A stretch of 64,000 nucleotides of DNA from JBMNOZ01 sp050943335 (GTDB lineage Bacteria > Bacillota > Desulfitobacteriia > Desulfitobacteriales > Syntrophobotulaceae), in the NCBI GenBank assembly GCA_050943335.1, contig JBMNOZ010000007.1:26404-90403 (forward strand), given 5' to 3'. The notes under the pieces were generated by a model, which had not been told where the DNA came from, did not search any database, and was given only the letters and a program-made list of their open reading frames with translations. The translations under genes were made by a program, and so were the position numbers. Positions 42,118 through 49,449 of the stretch are shown one piece after another. Every line of letters starts with the position of its first letter. Within the stretch, counting starts at the first letter, position 1.

Positions 42118-42918
42118 TTGAAAACTAGATTCGCTTATACGAAAAAAAATAGAGCTGCTTTTATCGCTCATTTGGATTTAACCAGGGTGTTTGACAGAGC
42201 TTTGCGCCGGGCCCAAATTGCAGTACATTATTCGGAAGGATTTAATCCCCATCCTAAAATCTCATTTGGGCCGCCCTTACCGGTTGGGGTGCAAGGGGAA
42301 AGGGAATTTGTGGATCTCGAGATCAAAAAACCTGAAAACTTCCCGCCGGAGGAGTTTCTTGGAGAAGTATTAAAAAGATTGCAAAACCAATTGCCACCGG
42401 GGATTCAGTTGTTGAAAGCGGGCCTTCGGACTGAAAAAACCAGGGCTTTGATGTCGGAGATCTCACTGCTTAGATATAGAGTGCGTATCCCTAGATTCTT
42501 AAACTCAAATTTCAGGGAGATTGAAGAGGCCTGTAAAAAATGGATGGCCAAATCGGAAGCTCTTGTGGTCCGTTTTCGGAAAGGAAAGTCCAGAGAAAAA
42601 AACATTCGCCCTTTTGTGAAAAAAATAGAGGTTCTCTACCGGGAAGAATCCGAAGAACTGGTTCTTCGGTTTGAGATTCGGATTGGCAGGGAAGGGTCCA
42701 CCAGGCCGGAAGAAATACTGGAAAACATTTGTCTGTCTGAAGGACTGGTTTTGGACTTGGAGGGAATGGAAACGGTAAGGGAAGGTTTATATATTGAAAC
42801 TAAAAGTGGGAAGTTATTAGATCCGTTGCACCGTAAAATAATAGGGGTAAGTTATGAAACAGGTTATAATTACCACGGAAAACAAACTGCTGAGGGCTGC
42901 GGTTTTAGAAAAGGGTAA
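42118..42918 (+). CDS. TIGR03936 / DUF2344 radical-SAM-associated protein
   Basis: 266 residues from the TTG at 42118, nine bases after AAAGGA. The opening KTRFAYTKKNRAAFIAHLDL followed by FDRALRRAQIAVHYSEGFNP and HPKISFGPPLPVG is the family signature. It is a soluble protein of unknown function that pairs with the upstream radical SAM protein; in some species the two are fused. Its last 65 bases overlap the start of the RNase G gene in another frame, which is long for this genome. Confidence 0.88.
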   Translation: MKTRFAYTKKNRAAFIAHLDLTRVFDRALRRAQIAVHYSEGFNPHPKISFGPPLPVGVQGEREFVDLEIKKPENFPPEEFLGEVLKRLQNQLPPGIQLLKAGLRTEKTRALMSEISLLRYRVRIPRFLNSNFREIEEACKKWMAKSEALVVRFRKGKSREKNIRPFVKKIEVLYREESEELVLRFEIRIGREGSTRPEEILENICLSEGLVLDLEGMETVREGLYIETKSGKLLDPLHRKIIGVSYETGYNYHGKQTAEGCGFRKG

Positions 42919-44068
42919 ATTAATAGAGGTTTTTGAGGGTTGTGAAATTGAGGAGCGGTTTGTAGGCGGCATTTACAAGGGCAGGATAAAGGATGTTGTT
43001 CCGGGAATGCAGGCTGCTTTTGTGGATATCGGACTTTCCAAAAATGCTTTTCTATCTACGGAAGAGGAAGCTAAGGACAAGCCTTTTAAGGAGGGACAGG
43101 AAGTCCTCGTCCAGGTAAGCCGGGAACCTGTAGGAGATAAAGGGGCCAAAGTGACTACGAGATTTTCTTTAGCCGGGCGTTTTGCAGTTTTGCTTCCTAA
43201 AAATAAGAATTATCTCGGCGTTTCGGCAAGTATTAAGGATGTTGAAGAAAGAGAGCGCCTTTTAAAGTTAGGGCAACAATTAAAGCCTCGGGAAGCCGGC
43301 TTAATCTTAAGGACTCTGGCGGCAGGGGTTACGGAAAAGGAATTGCTTGAAGATATTAATAGGCTTTGTGAAATCCAGAAAGAAATCGTGTTAAGCATGG
43401 AGGGAGGAAAAGTAAAAGGTCTGCTCTATAATGCTGTCGACCCCTTCTCCCGTTTGGTGCGAGAGGGTATTGATGACTCTGTGGATGAAATTATTATCGA
43501 TGATGGGGAGTTAGCGCAGCAATTAAGGGCCGAACTGCAAAGAGTAAAATGCTCGGCAGCTAAAAAGGTGTGGACAGATTTCAAAGGCCGGTTGTTTGAA
43601 CGCTATGGGGTTCAAGCGGAGATCGAAAATGCTCTGCGGCCTAAGGTTGAGTTAGAAAGCGGCGGTTATTTGATAATTGAACAAACTGAGGCTTTGGTTG
43701 TTATCGATGTAAATTCCGGAAAGTATACAGGGGAAAAAACAAGAAGTGATACCCTGCTGGCTTTAAATTTGGAGGCGGGGGAGGAAATTTTACGCCAAAT
43801 CAAACTTCGAAATTTAAGTGGTATTATTATAGTTGATTTTATTGATATGAAAAGAAGTGAGGATTGGCGGACATTAATGTCTTTTTTAGAAGAAACGGCT
43901 TTGCGGAAAAAAACTAAATGCCATATTGTAGGCCGAACAAAGTTAGGTTTAGTAGAGATAACCAGAAAAAAGGAAGGGCAGACTTTAGAAGCCCGCTATA
44001 CCGATCTTTGTCCCCATTGTTCTGGGCGGGGCAGGCTTCCCGGTAAACTGGACTTGGATCATAGTTGA
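42854..44068 (+). CDS. rng: Ribonuclease G/E family endoribonuclease
   Basis: 404 residues. S1 RNA-binding domain near residues 35-120 (GIYKGRIKDVVPGMQAAFVD), RNase H-like and DNase-like domains with catalytic aspartates in VVIDVNSGKYTG (near 286) and IIIVDFIDMK (near 330), and the zinc link CPHCSGRG at the C-terminus (near 388). Length is that of RNase G, with no long scaffold tail as in RNase E. It starts processing of rRNA 5' ends and mRNA decay. The ATG lies inside the DUF2344 gene with GGGGT before it. Confidence 0.93.
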   Translation: MKQVIITTENKLLRAAVLEKGKLIEVFEGCEIEERFVGGIYKGRIKDVVPGMQAAFVDIGLSKNAFLSTEEEAKDKPFKEGQEVLVQVSREPVGDKGAKVTTRFSLAGRFAVLLPKNKNYLGVSASIKDVEERERLLKLGQQLKPREAGLILRTLAAGVTEKELLEDINRLCEIQKEIVLSMEGGKVKGLLYNAVDPFSRLVREGIDDSVDEIIIDDGELAQQLRAELQRVKCSAAKKVWTDFKGRLFERYGVQAEIENALRPKVELESGGYLIIEQTEALVVIDVNSGKYTGEKTRSDTLLALNLEAGEEILRQIKLRNLSGIIIVDFIDMKRSEDWRTLMSFLEETALRKKTKCHIVGRTKLGLVEITRKKEGQTLEARYTDLCPHCSGRGRLPGKLDLDHS

Positions 44069-44200
44069 GCCAATGGTTTATTCAAGTTCAAGATTGTTGC
44101 CAAAGGAAGTTAGAGCCAAGGGGAGCATAGTTCAGTCTTGAGGAGCGAAAAGGTTTTGAAACGCAGTTTTCTGGCGTTAACGATTTTTTAGGACATTTAA

Positions 44201-44229
44201 TTGACGATAGGCAGTAAAAATGTTAAAAT
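44201..44229 (+). promoter_or_regulatory. Promoter of the rplU operon
   Basis: TTGACG at 44201-44206 and TAAAAT at 44224-44229 with an exact 17-base spacer. Confidence 0.75.
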
Positions 44230-44234
44230 ATCTA

Positions 44235-44330
44235 TCTGTGGCGACTCTCGCTATAACCGCTCTTAGGAGGTATAACAGGTTAAAAAAACCGACCTTTATA
44301 GGCGAGTCTGAGTTTGGGAGGTGCAAAAAA
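44235..44330 (+). ncRNA. Probable ribosomal protein L21 leader (autoregulatory)
   Basis: Between promoter and rplU. GCGACTCTCGC (44241-44251) can pair with GGCGAGTC (44301-44308) with one bulge, closing a loop that holds a GGTT/AACC stem. A structured leader at this place is known in Firmicutes (L21 leader). I infer identity from position and fold, not from a covariance model. Confidence 0.5.
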
Positions 44331-44334
44331 CATT

Positions 44335-44646
44335 ATGTACGCGATCATTGAAACCGGAGGAAAACAGTACAAGGTCCGGGAAGGTGACGTTCTCAAGGTT
44401 GAAAAGCTCGATGCAGCGGTAGGAGAGACTATCAACTTGGATAAGGTATTGATGGTCGAAAAGGACGGAAAAGTGACTATCGGCACTCCGGTTGTAGATG
44501 GGGCTTCCGTGGTCGTCAAGGTTTTAGAGCACGGTAAAGCGCCTAAAGTTATAGCTTTTCGTTATCGACCAAAAAAGAATGTTCGAGTTAAAAGAGGTCA
44601 TCGTCAACCTTACACTCAAATTGCAGTAGAAAATATAAATGCTTAG
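44335..44646 (+). CDS. rplU: Large ribosomal subunit protein bL21
   Basis: 103 residues from the ATG at 44335, RBS GGGAGGTG. MYAIIETGGKQYKVREGD at the start and FRYRPKKNVRVKRGHRQPYT near the end are the standard bL21 signatures. It binds 23S rRNA. A structured leader and strong promoter precede it. In most Firmicutes the next gene is prp (ysxB); here L27 follows after 37 bases. Confidence 0.98.
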   Translation: MYAIIETGGKQYKVREGDVLKVEKLDAAVGETINLDKVLMVEKDGKVTIGTPVVDGASVVVKVLEHGKAPKVIAFRYRPKKNVRVKRGHRQPYTQIAVENINA

Positions 44647-44683
44647 GGTTTGAGATTGATTTAGAGTTTAGGAGGTGAGGTCC

Positions 44684-44959
44684 ATGGCTCACAAGAAAGG
44701 TGTGGGTAGTAGCCGTAACGGTAGGGACAGTAGATCTCAACGGCTAGGCCTAAAACGAGCGGACGGCCAGTTTGTTCGAGCAGGTAATATTTTAGTAAGA
44801 CAGCGGGGGACAAAAATACATCCCGGTAAAAATTGTGGACTTGGTAAGGATGATACCTTATTTGCCTTAATAGACGGTTATGTTAAATTTGAACGTAAAG
44901 ACAAATACCGGAAACAAGTAAGTGTATATGCCGAAAACGGCATATTAAAAGCCCAATAA
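44684..44959 (+). CDS. rpmA: Large ribosomal subunit protein bL27, without cleavable leader
   Basis: 91 residues from the ATG at 44684, with AGGAGGTGAGG upstream. Starts MAHKKGVGSSRNGRDSRSQR directly. The N-terminal extension that Firmicute L27 normally carries (about nine residues ending in a Phe-Phe cleavage site, removed by Prp) is absent, and the prp gene is absent between rplU and rpmA. The N-terminal tail reaches the peptidyl transferase centre. This is the bacterial form outside most Firmicutes. Confidence 0.97.
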   Translation: MAHKKGVGSSRNGRDSRSQRLGLKRADGQFVRAGNILVRQRGTKIHPGKNCGLGKDDTLFALIDGYVKFERKDKYRKQVSVYAENGILKAQ

Positions 44960-44973
44960 TCATGATTGTTTTT

Positions 44974-45003
44974 GCCCCTGGGTTTAGCCGGGGGCTTGTT
45001 TGT
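44974..45003 (+). terminator. Terminator after rpmA
   Basis: GCCCCTGG and CCGGGGGC form an 8-bp stem with a 6-base loop, then TTGTTTGTTT. Confidence 0.75.
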
Positions 45004-45025
45004 TTGATAGGGGAAGAAGTTAAAT

Positions 45026-45550
45026 ATGGAATGGGAAAATAAAGCAGATTATTATAAGTGTCTGCTCAAAGAACAGCTTAATAACTGTAGGTTTCAACGC
45101 CATGATTTCCTCAATCACTTTCAGGTGATTAAAGGTTACCTTCAACTGGGAATGCCTGACAAAGCGGCGGCTTACATAGAGGAAGCTGTAGACAGCATGG
45201 CCTTCCAACAGCAGATATTTTTGATATCCTGTCCGGAATTGTCTTCAATTCTCTTTAGCTGGTTTTTTAAACTGCGGGCTAGAGGAATTGAAATGACTCT
45301 TTCATTTCCTGAAGAGATGGCGGTAGAAGAGTTTTGGACAACTAGGTGGCAAGAGGAATATGGAGAGCGCTTTCTTGGTTACACTAAAGACTGCCTAAAT
45401 TGCCTGCCGGGGGAAGTTGATCCGGAACAACTTAGGGCCCGGGTTCGCTTGATCACCCTGGAGGAAGGATTTGGCTGCCAATTTAGACTCTTTTACGGTG
45501 AGGACCTGAGAGTGGAAAAAGATTTCCAGAGTCAAGCCTCTGAGGATTAA
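45026..45550 (+). CDS. Spo0B-like phosphotransferase
   Basis: 174 residues. The N-terminal helix bundle carries RHDFLNHFQVIKGYLQLG, matching the Spo0B dimerisation/phosphoacceptor helix (His26 here corresponds to the RHD...K.Q motif of Bacillus Spo0B, or of DHp domains of the SPOB_a type). The C-terminal half is a degenerate kinase-like fold with no ATP-binding motifs. Gene order rpmA-spo0B-obgE is that of Bacillus, which supports a role in the sporulation phosphorelay. Sequence outside the His helix is poorly conserved. A terminator lies upstream. Confidence 0.75.
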   Translation: MEWENKADYYKCLLKEQLNNCRFQRHDFLNHFQVIKGYLQLGMPDKAAAYIEEAVDSMAFQQQIFLISCPELSSILFSWFFKLRARGIEMTLSFPEEMAVEEFWTTRWQEEYGERFLGYTKDCLNCLPGEVDPEQLRARVRLITLEEGFGCQFRLFYGEDLRVEKDFQSQASED

Positions 45551-45577
45551 AAGCGGTTTGATAAAGGGGTTCTTTAA

Positions 45578-46852
45578 ATGTTTTACGATCGATCAAAAAT
45601 ATATGTTAAAGCCGGTGACGGCGGAGCGGGGGCAGTGTCTTTTCGGAGGGAAAAATATGTCCCCCTTGGCGGACCCAACGGGGGCGACGGCGGTAAGGGC
45701 GGCGACGTTGTACTTATTGCGGATGAAGGGTTGAGAACTCTGGTTGATTTTCGTTATCGCCGGCATTATAAAGCTGAGAGAGGGGAGCATGGCCAGGGGA
45801 AGGATCGGCATGGTAAGGGAGGAGAGGATTTAATATTGAGACTCCCAGTCGGTACTCTGGTTAAGGACGAAGCCAGCGGTGAAATCCTGGCTGATCTTAC
45901 GAGGCATGAACAAAAAGTAATCATAGCCAAAGGTGGTCAAGGGGGGCGCGGAAATGCTCGTTTTGCCAGCAAGGTCAATAAAGCTCCGACTTTTGCGGAA
46001 AAAGGGGAACCGGGAGAAGAAAGGTGGCTGCTTTTAGAGCTTAAGCTTTTGGCCGATGTCGGTTTAGTTGGGTTTCCCAATGTGGGTAAGTCAACTTTAA
46101 TTTCCAAAGTCTCTGCTGCTCGCCCCAAAATCGCGGACTATCATTTTACAACTCTCATTCCTAACCTAGGGGTAGTTAAAGTTGGGGATGAAAGTTTTGT
46201 GATGGCTGACATTCCTGGAATTATTGAGGGGGCTCATCTGGGAGCCGGTCTAGGATATGAGTTTTTGCGCCATATTGAACGAACGAGATTATTATTGCAT
46301 ATTATTGATATTTCCGGTTCTGAGGGTCGGGATCCCCTTGAGGACTTTCAAATTATTAATCAAGAATTAAGTAAATACAGCCGGGCTCTAGCCCAAAGAC
46401 CGATGATTATTGTCCCGAATAAAATTGATCTGCCGGGGAGCGATGAAAACCTAGCCCGATTGAAAGAGTTTATTAAAGATAATTATGAGATTTTTCCTAT
46501 CTCTGCTTTTACCGGGGTCGGCATTCAACAACTACTGCATCGTGTTATCCAAGTTCTGCCCCAGGTGGGGCCTATCGAATTTACCGCCGACCAAGATGAG
46601 CACCGGGTTGTGCAAGCTATAGAAGAGCAGCGTTTTACTGTCACTCAGGAGGACGGTATCTACATTCTAAAAGGTAAAGAGGTAGAAAAACACGCTGCGA
46701 TGGCCTATTTGGAGACGGCTGACGGCCTGAGACGTTTTCAACATATTCTTAAAGCTATGGGTGTGGCTCAAGCTTTAAGGGATAAGGGGATTCAAAACGG
46801 CGATAAAGTGTTGATTGGGGAACTGGAACTTGAATGGTCCGAAGGAGGATAA
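45578..46852 (+). CDS. obgE: GTPase ObgE/CgtA
   Basis: 424 residues. Glycine-rich Obg fold (1-158: GDGGAGAVSFRREKYVPLGG, GGKGGDVV), G domain with GFPNVGKSTLI (near 165), DIPGIIEGAHLGAGLG (near 211), NKIDLP (near 281), and the C-terminal OCT domain (about 345-424). It binds late 50S intermediates and responds to (p)ppGpp; in Bacillus it is linked to sporulation control. The Spo0B-like gene is immediately upstream. Confidence 0.97.
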   Translation: MFYDRSKIYVKAGDGGAGAVSFRREKYVPLGGPNGGDGGKGGDVVLIADEGLRTLVDFRYRRHYKAERGEHGQGKDRHGKGGEDLILRLPVGTLVKDEASGEILADLTRHEQKVIIAKGGQGGRGNARFASKVNKAPTFAEKGEPGEERWLLLELKLLADVGLVGFPNVGKSTLISKVSAARPKIADYHFTTLIPNLGVVKVGDESFVMADIPGIIEGAHLGAGLGYEFLRHIERTRLLLHIIDISGSEGRDPLEDFQIINQELSKYSRALAQRPMIIVPNKIDLPGSDENLARLKEFIKDNYEIFPISAFTGVGIQQLLHRVIQVLPQVGPIEFTADQDEHRVVQAIEEQRFTVTQEDGIYILKGKEVEKHAAMAYLETADGLRRFQHILKAMGVAQALRDKGIQNGDKVLIGELELEWSEGG

Positions 46853-46856
46853 ACAC

Positions 46857-47147
46857 TTGCTGAGCGGAAAACAAAAGAGATATCTGCGTTCTTTAGGCCA
46901 GGAGATGGAACCGATTTTATTTATCGGAAAAGATGAGATCACTCCCAATGTGATCAAACAAGCGCAAGAGGCTTTAAAGGCCAGGGAATTGATTAAGGGT
47001 CGCGTTCTTCAAAACTGCGCAGAGGCCCCAGAAAACATTGCCAACCAAATTGCCGAGGCTCTTCAAGCCGAGCTGGTTCAAATATTGGGGCGCAATTTTT
47101 TGCTTTATAAAAGAAATCAGGAAAAACAGAGAATTGTTTTACCTTAA
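46857..47147 (+). CDS. yhbY: YhbY family RNA-binding protein (CRM domain)
   Basis: 96 residues from the TTG at 46857, with GGAGG eight bases upstream; the longer frame overlaps obgE. LSGKQKRYLRSLGQEMEPIL is the CRM opening, followed by IGKDEITPNVIKQAQEALKA. CRM proteins bind ribosomal precursors; the gene accompanies obgE and nadD in the typical order. Confidence 0.9.
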   Translation: MLSGKQKRYLRSLGQEMEPILFIGKDEITPNVIKQAQEALKARELIKGRVLQNCAEAPENIANQIAEALQAELVQILGRNFLLYKRNQEKQRIVLP

Positions 47148-47190
47148 GGATTTAAATCCGTAGAAACATAAACTCACTGGAGAGATGAAG

Positions 47191-47826
47191 ATGGAAACCG
47201 AACAGATAGTAGCCCTTAAAGACAGTAAAAGACTCGGTATTATGGGAGGGACTTTCGATCCCATTCATTATGGTCATTTGGTGGCGGCAGAGACTGCCAG
47301 AGTGGAGTTAGGGCTTGACAAAGTTCTGTTTATGCCGACTGGGGACCCTCCTCATAAGTCGGAGCGGAAGATAACAGATTCGGGACTTCGTTTTAAAATG
47401 GTTGAAATGTCTATAAAGAGTAATGAAAACTTTCTAGTCTCCAGGATGGAAATTGACCGTCAGGGACCGAGCTACACCATCGATACTTTAAAGGAATTAG
47501 CAAGGATTTTCCCGAAACAGGAGCTCTATTTTATAACCGGCACCGATGCTCTAATGGAAATTTTAAGTTGGCGGGAGCCGGAAGAAGTGATTAAATTGGC
47601 AAAAATTATTGGTGCTTCCAGGCCTGGCTATGAGTGGGACGAAAGATTAGAGCGAATTATCACTCAATATCCTTTCACAAAAGAAAGAATACTCCAGTTG
47701 GAAATTCCTGCCCTGGCGATATCTTCTACAGATATTAGGGCTAAAGTGGCGGCCAAGAAATCAATTCGCTATCTCCTACCGGATGAAGTTCGGCTGTTTA
47801 TAAAAGAAAATAAGCTTTACCGCTAG
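47191..47826 (+). CDS. nadD: Nicotinate-nucleotide adenylyltransferase
   Basis: 211 residues from the ATG at 47191, eight bases after GGAG; an ATG at 47185 is too close to it. Nucleotidyltransferase HxGH motif in MGGTFDPIHYGHLVAAE (near 17-33) and the C-terminal ISSTDIRAK (near 180). It makes deamido-NAD from nicotinate mononucleotide and ATP. In many relatives yqeK follows at once; here an RRM gene with its own control region lies between them. Confidence 0.95.
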   Translation: METEQIVALKDSKRLGIMGGTFDPIHYGHLVAAETARVELGLDKVLFMPTGDPPHKSERKITDSGLRFKMVEMSIKSNENFLVSRMEIDRQGPSYTIDTLKELARIFPKQELYFITGTDALMEILSWREPEEVIKLAKIIGASRPGYEWDERLERIITQYPFTKERILQLEIPALAISSTDIRAKVAAKKSIRYLLPDEVRLFIKENKLYR

Positions 47827-47942
47827 GTTAAAAAAAACAGCGACTCTTTTCGTACTTACTATTGAAAATTTTAAGATATTGTTTCCTTATTTTGGACCGA
47901 TTAGAAGTGCTCTTTGTAAGATTTCTAAAATTATATAAAATA

Positions 47943-47990
47943 TTGACTAGTTGCACATTGGTATACTATAGTATAAGTTGCTTATACTAT
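47943..47990 (+). promoter_or_regulatory. Promoter and nested palindromes of the RRM gene
   Basis: TTGACT at 47943-47948, with TATAGT at 47967-47972 (18-base spacer). The -10 lies inside the palindrome TATACTATAGTATA (47962-47975). ATAGTATAAG (47968-47977) and CTTATACTAT (47981-47990) form a 10-bp inverted repeat around TTG, which would be a hairpin at the very 5' end of the mRNA. Confidence 0.6.
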
Positions 47991-48017
47991 TAACAAAAAA
48001 ATATTGAGGTGAATCTA

Positions 48018-48272
48018 ATGACGAAAACCTTGTATGTGGGCAATCTTCCCTGGAGCACTTCTTCGGAAGAGCTTACTGAGCATTTTTCTCAGTATGGCAA
48101 TGTCATCAGTAGCAGAATTATTACCGACAGGGAAACGGGACGTTCAAGAGGTTTTGGTTTCGTTGAAGTTGCTTCTGAAGATGCTGAGCGCTTGACCGAA
48201 GCGTTGAATGGCACTGATTTTAATGGCCGTTCTCTAACTGTAAATGAAGCCAGACCCCGTCAAACATTATAG
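48018..48272 (+). CDS. RRM-domain RNA-binding protein
   Basis: 84 residues from the ATG at 48018, six bases after GAGGTGA. A single RNA recognition motif: RNP2 LYVGNLPW (residues 4-11) and RNP1 RGFGFVEV (residues 44-51), with the aromatic Tyr and two Phe that stack on RNA in place. There is no glycine-rich tail. Such small RRM proteins are common in cyanobacteria and proteobacteria, often cold-inducible, and less usual in Clostridia. It forms a separate unit with its own promoter and terminator inside the nadD-yqeK-rsfS cluster. RNA target unknown. Confidence 0.93.
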   Translation: MTKTLYVGNLPWSTSSEELTEHFSQYGNVISSRIITDRETGRSRGFGFVEVASEDAERLTEALNGTDFNGRSLTVNEARPRQTL

Positions 48273-48385
48273 AACTCATTACTGGATGGGGTTTGTTAAG
48301 ATAAATTGTGATACAATGATACCGTCTTGATGAACTGGTGTTGATGATTATCCGTTATCTTATATTTGCGAGTGGAGCCCCTAAT

Positions 48386-48417
48386 AATACGGTACGATCA
48401 AAAGTGCCGTATTTTTT
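48386..48417 (+). terminator. Terminator after the RRM gene
   Basis: AATACGGTAC and GTGCCGTATT form a 10-bp stem (one G-T pair) with an 8-base loop, followed by TTTT. Confidence 0.8.
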
Positions 48418-48501
48418 AAATTAAAAAGGCCTGCTCTCTGAGACGCAAACCTTTGAGAACTTGGGGAACCAAGTTTTGTTTGTTCGGAAAGGATCTTGCA
48501 G

Positions 48502-49074
48502 ATGGTTTATGATTTTGAAAAATTTAGGGCCCTGGCCAAAGAAAAGCTCGACTCTGAAAAATATAAACATACTTTAGGGGTGGAGACCTGGGCAGTGGAG
48601 TTGGCGCGAAAACATGGTCTAGACGAGAATTCAGCTCGCCTTGCTGGCTTGGCCCACGATTTAGCTAAGAATTGTCCCCTCCAGGAGCAAATTACAAAAG
48701 CATCCGAGTGGGGGTTGATTCATTTCCCAGAGGACTTCCTTATTCCAGCGGTACTCCACGGACGCTTGGCAGCCCGAATTTTAGAGGAAAAACACGAAAT
48801 TTACGATCGGGATATTCTAAATGCCATTGCTAACCATACTTTGGGGCGCCCTGGCATGTCACGTCTGGAAATGTTGATCTATAGTGCTGATCTAACAGAG
48901 CCGGGGAGGGATTTTCCTGAAGTAGACATTTTACGTCAGAAGTTGTATCATGACCTTAAAGAGGGGACTTTAGCTTGTATGGAGCATACCATTAAGTATC
49001 TTGAGCAAAGGCAGAAGGCTATTCACCCCTTAACAAGGTGTGCCTATTCGGTTTTAAAAAACCATGAAATATAA
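48502..49074 (+). CDS. yqeK: YqeK family HD-domain protein (Ap4A hydrolase)
   Basis: 190 residues from the ATG at 48502 (AAAGGAT nine bases upstream). HD motifs: the first His in KHTLGVETWAVELA (near 24), AHDLAKNCP (near 53), then HGRLAAR and NHTLG. Family members split diadenosine tetraphosphate symmetrically into two ADP. Place between nadD and rsfS is conserved. Confidence 0.9.
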   Translation: MVYDFEKFRALAKEKLDSEKYKHTLGVETWAVELARKHGLDENSARLAGLAHDLAKNCPLQEQITKASEWGLIHFPEDFLIPAVLHGRLAARILEEKHEIYDRDILNAIANHTLGRPGMSRLEMLIYSADLTEPGRDFPEVDILRQKLYHDLKEGTLACMEHTIKYLEQRQKAIHPLTRCAYSVLKNHEI

Positions 49075-49088
49075 AGGAGGATCCAGGT

Positions 49089-49424
49089 TTGGAAATCAGT
49101 CACGATCAGTTAGAGCAAGTGGTGGCCTTAATCGAAGACAAGAAAGGCAGCGAAGTCACGACCCTTGACCTGCAAGGGATTTCAATTATTGCCGATTATT
49201 TTATTATTGCCACAGCGAATTCAGTGACTCAAAGCAGAGCAATAACTGACTACCTGGACGAAAAGTTGCCGGAACTGGGAATTCGGATTTTAAGGAAAGA
49301 AGGGTTACCCGAAGCGAACTGGGTACTTATTGATTGTGGTAGTTTAGTGATCCACATTATGACTCCGGAAACCAGGGACTTTTATAGTTTAGAAAGGCTT
49401 TGGGGAGACGCCCAGAAAATGTGA
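49089..49424 (+). CDS. rsfS: Ribosomal silencing factor RsfS
   Basis: 111 residues; TTG start with AGGAGG upstream. Nucleotidyltransferase-like fold with VTTLDLQGISIIADYFIIAT (near 19) and the C-terminal DCGSLVIHIMTPETRDFYSL (near 84), the family signature. It binds uL14 and blocks subunit joining during starvation. Leads into leuS with 25 bases between. Confidence 0.95.
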   Translation: MEISHDQLEQVVALIEDKKGSEVTTLDLQGISIIADYFIIATANSVTQSRAITDYLDEKLPELGIRILRKEGLPEANWVLIDCGSLVIHIMTPETRDFYSLERLWGDAQKM

Positions 49425-49449
49425 TCCAAAAACAGGAGGTTTCTAGAAG

